DNA of 64,000 nucleotides from Pectobacterium punjabense (GCF_012427845.1 NZ_CP038498.1:2480001-2544000); one strand, 5' to 3'; positions 19,676 to 28,709 are shown, numbered from the stretch's first letter. The notes: generated by a model from the letters alone, not told the origin. Program-made: numbers and translations.

Positions 19676-19687
19676 CTGGTATACAAG
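19676..19687. promoter_or_regulatory. Candidate GntR/FCD operator upstream of atzF
   Basis: CTGGTATACAAG contains the perfect palindrome GTATAC at 19679-19684, 18 bp before the atzF ATG. FCD-type GntR regulators commonly bind short palindromes with a GTATAC-like core, and the operon encodes such a regulator. Assignment is inference. Confidence 0.4.
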
Positions 19688-19781
19688 ATTGAATTCACTA
19701 AAGCGAAAACCATGCCAGTTTTTATTCTATTGATTTATAAATAATTAAATGAATTAACTTCATTGGCGTGCACAGAAAAGG

Positions 19782-19814
19782 AACAACCGTGCGCCATTGC
19801 GGAGCACGGTTGTT
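19782..19814 (-). terminator. Terminator downstream of the GH43 gene
   Basis: Perfect 11-bp arms AACAACCGTGC and GCACGGTTGTT with an 11-nt loop. Read on the minus strand, the stem is followed by CCTTTTCTG. It lies 53 bp past the GH43 stop and before the urea operon promoter, so it separates two minus-strand units. Confidence 0.75.
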
Positions 19815-19866
19815 ATGGCTTAACTCGCGAAAAATACGCGACCGCTGCGTTTATCTCTGACGTGAT

Positions 19867-21543
19867 TTATTCAATATCTCGAATTTCATCCGCCTGATAA
19901 TCGAAGAAATCAAACGCAGCAGTATGCTGATGCAACACGCTGTCTACACAGGCGATCCCAACAAACGTCCCCGTAAACTCGCCATGTTGGCTGTATTCAT
20001 CCGAAAACTTGATCGTTTCGTAAACATTCCCGACCGATTGATAATGTACATCGTCATACGACCAGGCGAAGGAAATCGACCGCCCTTCAATCGTCAGCCG
20101 TAAATACACCGCGTCGGCATTAAGCCGAGCACTGGCATGCCAGTCTTCCCGCTTCGCACCATTTTCCATGTGAATAACAGAAAGTGCCGCACACTGATTT
20201 TCTTCGTCATAGTGCTTTTGTAAATAGAGATAGTTCATGTTGTCGTAGTACAACACCAGTCCTGCACTATGCTGGAACACCTCTGGGGTAAAGCACATTT
20301 TGGTTTTCACTGTCGTATAGACAGAGGTTAATTTTCTGGCCAGTAAGCTGACGTTATTCGTGGAACTGAGCGATTCTTGCCCGCGTAAACAGACATGGCT
20401 GGCTCGGTTTGTCAGGTCGGTAAATGAATTAGGATGAATTCGCGGAGCGTAGTAATGCAGTGCGAGCGTATCATCATTAAAGTCGTCGCGCGCAGGCGTT
20501 ACGAATGACGGCGATTCAGGCAAGGCGCTCGGTTCGACGACGGCTTTCGCCATGTTGTCATCCCCTTCCAACCGCATCCACCCCTCTGTCGTCCAGCACA
20601 TTTTCTGTATTGCCGATTCGCGCCCTAAGGGGCAGCATAACTCTGGCCGAAAAGGCCGCGCGCAGAGATGGACCAAATACACCTCTCCTTCTGGCGTTTC
20701 GACATAGCTACCATGACCCGCCTTTTGTATTTTCACCTCTGGGTTAAAACACTCCGGCCGCAGATAGTCTTTCACGCCTAAAATCGAAAAGTCAGGCTTC
20801 TCATATTCCGCGTTATTCTTTTCAAATAGCGCCGGATTCACCGACGTGAGAATTGGGTTACCCGTATCGCTTTCATAAGGCCCCCAGACCTGTTCCGCTC
20901 GCGCCATCGTCACGCAATGCCCGTAGCCCGTCCCACCTTCCGCGCACATCAGATAATAGTAACGGCCCCGTTTTGTCAGATGCGGGCCTTCCGCGCCAAT
21001 TCCCGTCATTCCCGCCCAGATTCGTTTCGGGTAGCCGATGACAGCCTGCGTTTCTGGCGAATATTCCACCAGAGAAATCGCGCCGTTGTAGCCATCGCGA
21101 GTTTCCCAATCGACAGCCACAATCCATTTCCGCCCGTCATCGTCATGCAAAATGGAGGCATCATAACCACCAGAATGCAAATAGACGGGCTCGCTCCAGG
21201 GACCCGTAATGTCCGGTGCTGTAATCAGATAATTGTCTACATCGAAATATCGGCCATGCATCGAGTTCATCACGCCGTAAATGACGTAAAAAAGCTGTTC
21301 TTCTTCGCACCAGGTGAGGCACGGAGCCCAAATGCCCTTTGCTGAAGGCAGTCGCGTTAAATCGACTTTCTTTTCATCATTTAAAACATGAGTATGCAAC
21401 GTCCAGTTTTTTAAGTCGGTAGAATGGTAAATCGGTATTCCGGGAAACCATTCAAAAGAAGAAACAGCAACGTAATAATCATTATTACGGCGACAAATAG
21501 ACGGATCGGGATTGAATCCTTTAAAAATGGGATTTTTGATCAT
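19867..21543 (-). CDS. GH43 beta-xylosidase / arabinofuranosidase
   Basis: 558-residue intracellular glycoside hydrolase (no signal peptide). The N-terminal five-blade propeller opens with the family signature NPIFKGFNPDPSICRRNNDYYVAVSSF, in which the DPS aspartate is the catalytic base. The C-terminal beta-sandwich (from about 325, DDFNDDTLALHYYAPRIHP) is the XynB-like extension of GH43. It should release xylose, and perhaps arabinose, from imported xylo-oligosaccharides. The start follows CGGAGTGCTTT. It is cotranscribed with the transporter at 21647. Confidence 0.9.
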   Translation of the reverse strand: MIKNPIFKGFNPDPSICRRNNDYYVAVSSFEWFPGIPIYHSTDLKNWTLHTHVLNDEKKVDLTRLPSAKGIWAPCLTWCEEEQLFYVIYGVMNSMHGRYFDVDNYLITAPDITGPWSEPVYLHSGGYDASILHDDDGRKWIVAVDWETRDGYNGAISLVEYSPETQAVIGYPKRIWAGMTGIGAEGPHLTKRGRYYYLMCAEGGTGYGHCVTMARAEQVWGPYESDTGNPILTSVNPALFEKNNAEYEKPDFSILGVKDYLRPECFNPEVKIQKAGHGSYVETPEGEVYLVHLCARPFRPELCCPLGRESAIQKMCWTTEGWMRLEGDDNMAKAVVEPSALPESPSFVTPARDDFNDDTLALHYYAPRIHPNSFTDLTNRASHVCLRGQESLSSTNNVSLLARKLTSVYTTVKTKMCFTPEVFQHSAGLVLYYDNMNYLYLQKHYDEENQCAALSVIHMENGAKREDWHASARLNADAVYLRLTIEGRSISFAWSYDDVHYQSVGNVYETIKFSDEYSQHGEFTGTFVGIACVDSVLHQHTAAFDFFDYQADEIRDIE

Positions 21544-21646
21544 AAAGCACTCCGTTATAATCTATTCTTAAATCACATAGCATCAGGTAGCATTATCTGC
21601 ATAGCTAATATTGCTTGTGGATTTGCATTTTCGGTAAGGTTTACTT

Positions 21647-22975
21647 TCAGGTTTTCGTTATTGCCTCAAGTCTGGCATCATTCAAGGTATAATGATTCAT
21701 AATAATCACCAGACTAAAAACCAATATCGCCGGATAAACAGAAAACAGAAGCGCGACGGTATTAACAGCATTTTCCGGCTGAACGTCAGCCCCACCGATA
21801 TAACCACTCCAGGACAATAGCCAGCCAATAAATGCACCGCCCAGCGCGATACCTAGCTTAATCGCAAATAGGTTGGTGGAAAATACAATGCCACTTAATT
21901 TCCTGCCACTCTCTTTTTCCAATACGTCAACCACGTCCGATATCATTCCCCATTGCAATGGCGTCGCCGCCCCTTGAATGATATTAACCAGTATCACAGT
22001 ACCAAATATCAGCCACAGCATGTCGGGAGTGATGATGTAGATGGCAATCAGTAAAATGGCTTCCAGGAACATCGCATATTTAAATCCTCTCACCTTATCA
22101 ATATTTTTAAAAACGTATGGTGATATAAATGCACCGATGGTTCCAGAAATGATCGCCGTGGTTAATAAATACGTGCTGATATCCGGGCGATTCAATACAT
22201 AGTTACAATAATAGATCGCACTACCGCCTTTGAATAACACCGCAATCAGGTTGATAACATTCAACGTGAACATGCTACGCCAGTCGCGGTTCCCGCACAG
22301 CGTTTTAAAATCACGCCAGACAGAACCTGAATTTTGCTCTACCGGGGAGATGTATCGCTCATGGGTATTTGAGAAACAGAGGTAAAAAAACACAATACTC
22401 AGTGCGCCAAATACCATCATGGTATAGAAATAGCCTTCCTGAATATTGCCTTTCCCTATGTATTTTACCAACGGCAACGCGGAGATAGAGACGATTAACC
22501 CACCGATGGCGCTGAGCGAAAACCGCCATGACTGGAGAGAAACCCGCTGGCGGGAGTCGTTGCTGATGTTATTAATCATCGCACAGTACGGCACGTTAAT
22601 CGCGCTGTAGACGATGGACAGCAGCAGGTAAGACGCATAAGCGTAAATCAGTTTCCCGGTGTAACTAAAATCAGGCGTATAAAACGTCAGCGTGCAAACC
22701 ACGCCGAACGGAATGGCGAACCAGAGAATATACGGCCTGAACTGCCCAAACCGCGTTCTCGTTCTATCCGCCAGAGCACCAATACCAACGTCAATGACTG
22801 CATCAATCGCCCGAACCACGAGAAACATGGTTCCCATATGGGCAGGCGATAAACCAAAAACATCCGTATAAAAGTAAGCCATAAACAGCATCACAGTCTG
22901 CCAGACTAAATTACAGGCCGTGTCCCCTAATCCATACCCTATTTTTTCTTTAATACTTATTGCAGAATCAGACAT
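21647..22975 (-). CDS. GPH-family sugar:cation symporter (xyloside transporter type)
   Basis: 442-residue inner-membrane symporter of the glycoside-pentoside-hexuronide family, with about twelve membrane segments. The signature region near the start, KIGYGLGDTACNLVWQTVMLFMAYFYTDVFG, and the loop ADRTRTRFGQFRPYI are typical of XynP/YagG/MelB relatives. The start follows GGGGGAGTT. With GH43 downstream and an AraC regulator divergent, the likely substrate is a xylo-oligosaccharide. Confidence 0.9.
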   Translation of the reverse strand: MSDSAISIKEKIGYGLGDTACNLVWQTVMLFMAYFYTDVFGLSPAHMGTMFLVVRAIDAVIDVGIGALADRTRTRFGQFRPYILWFAIPFGVVCTLTFYTPDFSYTGKLIYAYASYLLLSIVYSAINVPYCAMINNISNDSRQRVSLQSWRFSLSAIGGLIVSISALPLVKYIGKGNIQEGYFYTMMVFGALSIVFFYLCFSNTHERYISPVEQNSGSVWRDFKTLCGNRDWRSMFTLNVINLIAVLFKGGSAIYYCNYVLNRPDISTYLLTTAIISGTIGAFISPYVFKNIDKVRGFKYAMFLEAILLIAIYIITPDMLWLIFGTVILVNIIQGAATPLQWGMISDVVDVLEKESGRKLSGIVFSTNLFAIKLGIALGGAFIGWLLSWSGYIGGADVQPENAVNTVALLFSVYPAILVFSLVIIMNHYTLNDARLEAITKT

Positions 22976-23104
22976 AACTCCCCCACATCAATTTGACAGA
23001 GCTCAACCCTTTTGGGGACTCAGAGTAGGCTTACTCTCTCATCCTCAAAATCAGGTTATTGATTTTCATCCGGGAGATATGTATAAAAAAAAGATAAAAA
23101 TATA
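22976..23104. promoter_or_regulatory. Divergent promoter region, xyloside transporter / AraC regulator
   Basis: 129 bp between divergent genes. It contains a palindromic element AGAGTA-GGCT-TACTCT (23022-23037) that could be an activator site. Nothing else is named with confidence. Confidence 0.35.
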
Positions 23105-24016
23105 ATGAAAGTGAACCTTATGAGTGACGAACATCCCATTTACGAAATCATTCCTGTTTTAACGGGGGAACTTTATACTCTGGTAGAAGATGACGTTCTA
23201 AAATTTAACGGCTGCGATGTTATCCCACACTATCACTTCATGAATGAAATTATGTGGTTCAGAAGAGCGGACGGACTCTTTTCCATTAACGACAACCAGT
23301 ATAAAATCAAAGATAATACGCTCATCTTCGTTCCAGCCCTCGTCATTCATGATATGTTTTTATCGCCTCAACCCAATCATTTACGTTATTTATTCCAGTT
23401 TGAAAACGATTTCATCAATGAAACTAACGCCTCAATTTCCTCACTAAAAAAATCAAAACCCCTGGTTTTCCATATTGACGAAAGAAATGCAGAACGTATT
23501 GATACACTGCTATCCTGGTGCAATGAATTGTTTACCTATAACAGGTCATCACTATTGATGACAAAATTATTAGCGTCATTTCTTGAACTGGTATTTTCTT
23601 TTGAAAGTCAGGAAGAAAATGAAAGTGACCACGATGTTACGTCTAGTGCATCAAGCCTGATAAAATATCTGTACAGTCTGGAAAATAGCACGGTGTCTGA
23701 GATCACAACGGCAGAGGCTTCTGCTGCCTGCAATTGGTCTAAATCCTATTTTTCTCGGCTATTCAAAAGTTACTTTGGCATGACGTTTAAACAATATATG
23801 TTATTAAAAAAAATAAAGCATGCCATCCGGTTACTGTCTTCGACAGAGTTAAAAATTGCCGATATTGCTGAAAATGCGGGTTTTACGGACAGCGCGTATT
23901 TTTGTATGAAATTTAAAATTGTCATGGGCTGTAGCCCAGCCACCTTCAGACACAGGATCTGGGCATCACAAAATTTAGCGGCTCCGGTTCAGATAACCCC
24001 CTGTCTGCCGGATTGA
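23105..24016 (+). CDS. AraC-family transcriptional regulator
   Basis: 303-residue regulator. The N-terminal half has a cupin-like sensing fold (PHYHFMNEIMWFRRADG, then LIFVPALVIHDM). The C-terminal double helix-turn-helix is clear: ACNWSKSYFSRLFKSYFG and IADIAENAGFTDSAYFCMKFK followed by GCSPATFR. The start could be 23105 or the Met at 23120; neither has a good ribosome site. Divergent from the symporter-GH43 pair, it is the obvious candidate for their control, with a sugar as inducer. Confidence 0.88.
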   Translation: MKVNLMSDEHPIYEIIPVLTGELYTLVEDDVLKFNGCDVIPHYHFMNEIMWFRRADGLFSINDNQYKIKDNTLIFVPALVIHDMFLSPQPNHLRYLFQFENDFINETNASISSLKKSKPLVFHIDERNAERIDTLLSWCNELFTYNRSSLLMTKLLASFLELVFSFESQEENESDHDVTSSASSLIKYLYSLENSTVSEITTAEASAACNWSKSYFSRLFKSYFGMTFKQYMLLKKIKHAIRLLSSTELKIADIAENAGFTDSAYFCMKFKIVMGCSPATFRHRIWASQNLAAPVQITPCLPD

Positions 24017-24037
24017 CGGGGAGTCGTCGTGCAATCG

Positions 24038-25045
24038 TCAGACAATCTTCTTCGCAGCCTGCTGTGCCAGAATCGACAACTCTGTTGCCTTGAAGATATG
24101 CGACTGCGACATCGCGTTTTCGGTGCGTTCACGGCAGTCACGCAAAAAATCCGGGAAAAAGTGGCGTTTGACGCGGCCTGCGGGGGTAAAACGCTGCTCA
24201 CCCTTGCTATTCACCAGATAAACAATGTTGCTTTCACCGCGCGTGAGATCGACATATTTCCTGATTTCGATATAGCCTTCCGTTCCCAGTATCGTCAAAC
24301 GGCCGTCGCCCCAAACGCTCAACCCATCCGGCGTAAACCAGTCACAGCGGAAATAGCCCGTCGCTCCATTGTCGCCCAGCAGCATGGCATCACCAAAATC
24401 CTCAAATTCGGGATGATGCGGATGGTGGTAATTCGCCGTCTGACTGGTCACCACTCGCGCATCGGTGTTGCCAGTAAAATAGAGAAACTGTTCTATCTGG
24501 TGGATGCCGATATCACAGAGAATTCCCCCATATTGATGTTTTTGATAAAACCAGTCAGGCCGCGCGCCGCGTTCACGATGTGGGCCAACCCCCATCGTCT
24601 GAATCACCCGCCCAATCTCGCCCTGTTGCACCAGTTCACCCGCAAACAGCGCGCTATCTACATTGATGCGTTCATTAAAGTACACAGCAAACTTGCGACC
24701 CGTTTTCGCCACCTGACGTTGGACGGCATCCAACTGTTCCAACGAGGTCAGCGGTGGCTTAGCCGTGAAAAAATCTTTGCCGGCATCCAGCGCTCGCAAC
24801 GCGAGTTCGGCTCTATCACTGGGGATCGCCGCGCAGGCGATGAGATCGATCGATGTGTCGCTAATCAACTGTTCTGCCGATGACGCAAAAGGAATGGAGG
24901 GGAAAAGCGAGGTGAATTTTTCTCGATTATCCGGGTCGGATTCGAATACGCCAACCAGTTCAGCGCCTGCATCAATCAACTGTCGACACATATCGTAAAT
25001 GTGGTTATGCGCTAACCCAATCGCTGCAAACCGAATCTTTTTCAT
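24038..25045 (-). CDS. Gfo/Idh/MocA-family NAD(P)-dependent oxidoreductase
   Basis: 335-residue dehydrogenase. The Rossmann start KIRFAAIGLAHNHIYDM binds the cofactor. The dinucleotide-fold region ends with FFTAKPPLTS, corresponding to the family EKP motif with Ala for Glu. The C-terminal beta-sheet domain includes GGILCDIGIHQIEQFLYF. The start at 25045 follows GAGGTGAAG; upstream extension is rejected. It is convergent with the AraC gene, so it may not belong to the xyloside unit. The substrate is probably a sugar or inositol-like compound; unknown. Confidence 0.85.
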   Translation of the reverse strand: MKKIRFAAIGLAHNHIYDMCRQLIDAGAELVGVFESDPDNREKFTSLFPSIPFASSAEQLISDTSIDLIACAAIPSDRAELALRALDAGKDFFTAKPPLTSLEQLDAVQRQVAKTGRKFAVYFNERINVDSALFAGELVQQGEIGRVIQTMGVGPHRERGARPDWFYQKHQYGGILCDIGIHQIEQFLYFTGNTDARVVTSQTANYHHPHHPEFEDFGDAMLLGDNGATGYFRCDWFTPDGLSVWGDGRLTILGTEGYIEIRKYVDLTRGESNIVYLVNSKGEQRFTPAGRVKRHFFPDFLRDCRERTENAMSQSHIFKATELSILAQQAAKKIV

Positions 25046-25191
25046 CTTCACCTCGCCGATCTCACTATGTCGAATCACTACAATAGAGTGGAAACCGAGC
25101 AGGCTAAAGACAAAAGCCACGTAACACGTTAGAATTTTTCCTGTTTTTTTAACATATACACATTTTTGTAACGCAACCACGAAAAATAACC

Positions 25192-25368
25192 ATGAAAAGA
25201 AAACGTATACTGATCCCCCTCCTCATTCTGATCCTGTTTGTGCTCTATCTGAATCGCGATGCGTTGAATCCTTTTGCTCCAGACTGTAAAAACCTGCCAG
25301 CGAATCAGCCAAAGCCTGAAGCGTGTAAAAAACCAGTGAAAGAAGTCGCTCCAGGTTTTGAAATTTAA
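25192..25368 (+). CDS. 58-residue membrane-anchored small protein
   Basis: Short gene (58 codons plus stop) on the plus strand between two minus-strand genes. The protein begins MKRKR, has one hydrophobic segment ILIPLLILILFVLYL (about 6-20) and then a polar tail with two Cys (PDCKNLP and PEACKKP) and many Pro and Lys. The positive-inside rule puts the tail in the periplasm, where the Cys pair could form a disulfide. The ribosome site is weak (GAAAAATAACC). No family recognised. Confidence 0.55.
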   Translation: MKRKRILIPLLILILFVLYLNRDALNPFAPDCKNLPANQPKPEACKKPVKEVAPGFEI

Positions 25369-25392
25369 GCCGTCGAGATTTAAGCGGGCACC

Positions 25393-27132
25393 TTAGCGCG
25401 GTTTGGGGATATTGAACTGCTCCAGCACGGGATTAACCGTCTTGGCAAAATCTTCCCGCCGGTGTTTGAGTTTGTTTTTGGCATTGAAAAAATTCACTAG
25501 CTCAGCAATTCCCATACCGATGCTGAGCGCCCCGCTCACTGCCCAACCTACTGGGCCTGCGGCTGCGCCAACGGCGGAAGCAGCGGCGACCCCCGCAGCT
25601 TCACCTGCAATAGCGCCGACCACTTTTCCGGCAATCGCCGCCCCCGCTTTACCTGCCAGCCCAATGGCCGTTTTGCTCCCCGCAGCCTTGGTTAAATCCT
25701 CCGCATGCAGCGACGATTTAGCAAAATCCATCACGCTGCGTCCGGCATCTTTTAGCGCCTTCGCATCGCTTTTTACTCCTGAATCTGCGTGAGATACAGC
25801 CGAAAGTGAAGTATCCAGCCCAACAGATCGCGGCACAGTCGGTGACGCCGTAGAAAAACGTTGGCTCATTGCCGCCTGCGCTAACAGCGGGTCGGACAGT
25901 AAAATGGTGTTAATCTCGCGTGGCACCGCTTGCTCAAAATGTTGAATAACATCTCCGTCTTTCTGTAACGCCTCAATACGTTGATTCAGCGCTTTTTCCG
26001 TTTCGTCAGTGTTCCGATATTCTCGCCCTGCTACCACCTGTTCCAGCGTCTGTTGCAGTTTGATCAGCGTTGCCGATTTTTGCGCCCCGCTATACTGCGG
26101 CGGTTGGGTAAAAATAGCGTCATTCAGCTTACTGATATCGGTTTTCGCTGCCAGCCCTAATGCTGCCGCATTGTGCAGCGTCTCCGCCGCTTCCTGACGG
26201 TTTATCGGCGCCTGCTCCCGAATCCAGCTTGTCATGTCCTTCATCATCAGTTTGCCATCGTGCGGGACGCGCGCCAGCTTCTCTCCTTTAACATCCGCAT
26301 GCTCCAAAATTCCGAATAATCCAGGGTTAGACCACAATTTTACCGCTGCTTTAAGCTGAGGTGACAGCGTCGGGTTATTGGTTATGATCGCGTTCAGATC
26401 GGTCAGCGTGCTGGTGCGTTCGTTCTGTTGCGGAGGGGAATGCGCATGGGATTTCTTGGGATCGGCGGCATTAAGTAACGGTTCATTAGCCAGTAAAAGC
26501 GCGGAAGATTGCACTAACCGCAGCGACTGCGCATCGGCTGACGGATTTTTCGCCTTGTATTCCTTCACCGCGTGGCTGGCATCGCTAGCGCGCCGTTCCA
26601 TGTTATTAATAAAGGATTGGGTATCCCGATTCGAAATATGTCCGTCGGCTCTATCTCCATCTTTTGCCGTATCCATCGCCGTATAGATGGCAGGATTCTC
26701 ACGCAGATAGATCAGTGCTTTTTCCGCGTTTACCCCGCCATCCTGTAGCATTTTCGCTGCGGCCAGCGGACGGTTCAGTTCCTTTGCCGCCTTCTCGCGT
26801 TCGTTTTCCGGCAGATCGCTCAGTAGTGTCGACCACTTTTCCAGTGCTTTTGCGTTACTGTGTGCCGAACTATCGATCGCCTGAAGATCGACGAGAGGTT
26901 TCGGTTCCGCAATCAGCGAGCTGTCCGCAATCTGCATGGCTGGCAGTGCCCGCGTAGGTGCCATCGCTCTCAAATCAGAGGAAATCGGCGGCACATCACC
27001 AAAATCGATTGAGCGCGATCCCGACCGCGCAGCGGGCAATGCTGCATGTTGCCCATGTTGTCTGCTGGCTTCCGCGCCATATGCAGGCGCCGCGTTTCCC
27101 CAACTGCTTTTGCTCTCAATACGGTTGATCAT
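25393..27132 (-). CDS. hrpK: HrpK-family type III secretion translocator/effector
   Basis: About 579 residues from the chosen start MINRIES at 27132 (GGGGGCGTTA upstream); the frame is open to 27192. It resembles HrpK/XopF-type proteins: a Ser/Ala-rich secreted N-terminus without a classical signal, a DGDRADGHISNRDTQSF block and the WSNPGLFGILEHAD / HDGKLMMKDMTSWI block, both EF-hand-like in character. The C-terminal part has a Gly/Ala-rich hydrophobic stretch (GLAGKAGAAIAGKVVGAIAG, then AAASAVGAAAGPVGWAVSG) suited to membrane insertion. HrpK acts as an accessory translocator in Pseudomonas syringae. A perfect HrpL promoter at 27243-27270 supports type III co-regulation, although the gene is 12 kb from the main cluster. 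Confidence 0.85.
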   Translation of the reverse strand: MINRIESKSSWGNAAPAYGAEASRQHGQHAALPAARSGSRSIDFGDVPPISSDLRAMAPTRALPAMQIADSSLIAEPKPLVDLQAIDSSAHSNAKALEKWSTLLSDLPENEREKAAKELNRPLAAAKMLQDGGVNAEKALIYLRENPAIYTAMDTAKDGDRADGHISNRDTQSFINNMERRASDASHAVKEYKAKNPSADAQSLRLVQSSALLLANEPLLNAADPKKSHAHSPPQQNERTSTLTDLNAIITNNPTLSPQLKAAVKLWSNPGLFGILEHADVKGEKLARVPHDGKLMMKDMTSWIREQAPINRQEAAETLHNAAALGLAAKTDISKLNDAIFTQPPQYSGAQKSATLIKLQQTLEQVVAGREYRNTDETEKALNQRIEALQKDGDVIQHFEQAVPREINTILLSDPLLAQAAMSQRFSTASPTVPRSVGLDTSLSAVSHADSGVKSDAKALKDAGRSVMDFAKSSLHAEDLTKAAGSKTAIGLAGKAGAAIAGKVVGAIAGEAAGVAAASAVGAAAGPVGWAVSGALSIGMGIAELVNFFNAKNKLKHRREDFAKTVNPVLEQFNIPKPR

Positions 27133-27242
27133 TAACGCCCCCATTCTGCTGTCGCCAAACTTAATAAACGGATGTCCCGCGTCATTCCACACGGAAAGGC
27201 CTGCAAACGTGCTGACCGCAGCATGACGGAGATAGCTAGAGA

Positions 27243-27270
27243 TGAGTGGCGTGAAAATAAGATAGGTTCC
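27243..27270 (-). promoter_or_regulatory. HrpL promoter (hrp box) of hrpK
   Basis: On the minus strand GGAACC, 15 bp, CCACTCA: a perfect match to the GGAACC-N15/16-CCACNNA consensus. It ends 110 bp before the chosen hrpK start. Confidence 0.9.
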
Positions 27271-27540
27271 CTAAAATTTTAGGGATAGTTGATGGCTATC
27301 GGTTACTTATTCATTTAACAACGGCACGTCGATAAAATAATTTCGAGTTCGTGGTAGAAGCAATACAGGCGAAAGGTTAAACATTGTTCAATCACATATC
27401 ATTATCATCATTAACGTTCAAGAGATACATCCCCCAATCTTACAACAATGTCCTCCATACACTTATTCCATTCCCTTACAATAATCAGATTAAAAGATTA
27501 CAAAAAATTTCAAACAGTAACCAAATGTGTGATCCACATA

Positions 27541-27561
27541 AATGAAACAGCGTTTCCTTTT
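27541..27561. promoter_or_regulatory. Candidate KdgR operator upstream of the kdgM-like gene
   Basis: AATGAAAC-AG-CGTTTC followed by CTTTT matches the KdgR consensus AATRAAAYNNYRTTTYATTTY at every defined position except one (C for A near the 3' end). KdgR represses pectin catabolism genes. The site lies 330 bp before the porin gene at 27891, so a promoter here would make a long leader. Confidence 0.65.
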
Positions 27562-27890
27562 CACCATAATGCCATACAACCTAATTATCAAGTCTGCTGA
27601 TTAATTAGAACGAATTGTAAAAGGTCAGAATTATCGATATTCACTCTTCAGCATTAGCCGTTGCTATGTGTGAAATATTCATAACTCAGCCTCTATATAA
27701 GGAGTATTCGATGAGCTGATAGAACCTGATTTACCAGGGGGATACCCTGTATAACATTATTAATGGCGTTATCATCATTCCTGGTGATTCTATTTTTACG
27801 CCCAAAAAATGACATCAACTGTCTGGTTTTAAAGATAGAGACTGCGCTCGTCAATAGTATTATTTATTTATCAAGAAAGAGAAAGATAGA
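27562..27890 (+). promoter_or_regulatory. Long leader region of kdgM-like gene with mini-ORF
   Basis: About 330 bp without a normal gene. At 27699-27704 a strong ribosome site (AAGGAG) precedes ATG AGC TGA at 27711-27719, a two-codon frame. Just after it, an imperfect hairpin forms from TACCAGGG and CCCTGTA (about 27731-27751). Whether this leader is transcribed is not known from sequence; it could be a regulatory leader or the decayed start of a lost gene. Confidence 0.35.
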
Positions 27891-28709
27891 ATGAAAATAT
27901 ACACACGTAACCTACTCCTCGTTTGTGCTGGATTCGCTCCTTTCCTCGCCCAGGCAGAGACCGACGGCAAAACCACCTTCCAATATGAGCACAACTGGAA
28001 GACGGAAGACCGCCGCCACTCAGACTCCGTCAAGCTTATTCATAAGAAAACCAACGGCTGGTCGTACGAAGTCAAATTCAGTACATCTGCGGGTGGGAAC
28101 AGCAACTATGACGTCGCCTATGACGATATGCAAGGCGGCTCAGGCGGTATGGTGATTGGTAAAGACTTCAAGCTAAGCAAGGCTGCAACCTTAACACCTA
28201 GCTTCGAGTTTTCCATCGGGAATGCCTCCATGATGTATCAGTCGGGGTTAAAATATGGTTACCGTATTAACAGCGACTGGTCCACTTATGGCCGCTACCG
28301 CTACGAATATAAAAAGCCCACTCGCAGCTCGCGTTATTCGACCATTTCCACATCGGACAAATATGGTCACGCAGGGGAATCTTATTTATCAAAATCTGAC
28401 ACCGGACGCCACCGTCTGGATGCTGGGGTAACCTATTCCGGGTTTGATAATATTAGTCTGACTTATGTCTTTAACTACTATATCGGTGATAACACCACCA
28501 AATCGTATAAATATAGCAAAGGTGAATTCACAGAAAGAGAATACGCCGTTTATGACAATGGTAAAACGGACTATGAGCATCAGTTCAAAGTTCAATATAA
28601 GTTAAACAAACAGCTAACTCCTTACATTGAGTATGATGATATTAGCCAATCCAGCACATCATCAAGCCGTCAGGGGAAAATCAAAGTTGGTTTCAACTAC
28701 GTTTTCTAA
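27891..28709 (+). CDS. KdgM-family oligogalacturonate-type outer-membrane porin (1)
   Basis: 272-residue outer-membrane protein. It has a signal peptide ending FLAQAE, then the KdgM-type opening FQYEHNWKTEDRRHSDSVKLIHK. The strand pattern is alternating aromatic/polar, with conserved RYRYEYKK, GRHRLDAGVTYSGFDNISLTYVFNYY, and a final GKIKVGFNYVF ending in Phe, as needed for outer-membrane assembly. KdgM porins admit oligogalacturonates released by pectate lyases. A KdgR-like site at 27541 fits. A second member follows at 28841. Confidence 0.88.
   Translation: MKIYTRNLLLVCAGFAPFLAQAETDGKTTFQYEHNWKTEDRRHSDSVKLIHKKTNGWSYEVKFSTSAGGNSNYDVAYDDMQGGSGGMVIGKDFKLSKAATLTPSFEFSIGNASMMYQSGLKYGYRINSDWSTYGRYRYEYKKPTRSSRYSTISTSDKYGHAGESYLSKSDTGRHRLDAGVTYSGFDNISLTYVFNYYIGDNTTKSYKYSKGEFTEREYAVYDNGKTDYEHQFKVQYKLNKQLTPYIEYDDISQSSTSSSRQGKIKVGFNYVF

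Noticed and set aside
27669..27684. TGTGA-N6-CATAA as a CRP site before the porin gene
   Set aside because: Only the left half fits; the right half agrees with TCACA at one of five positions.
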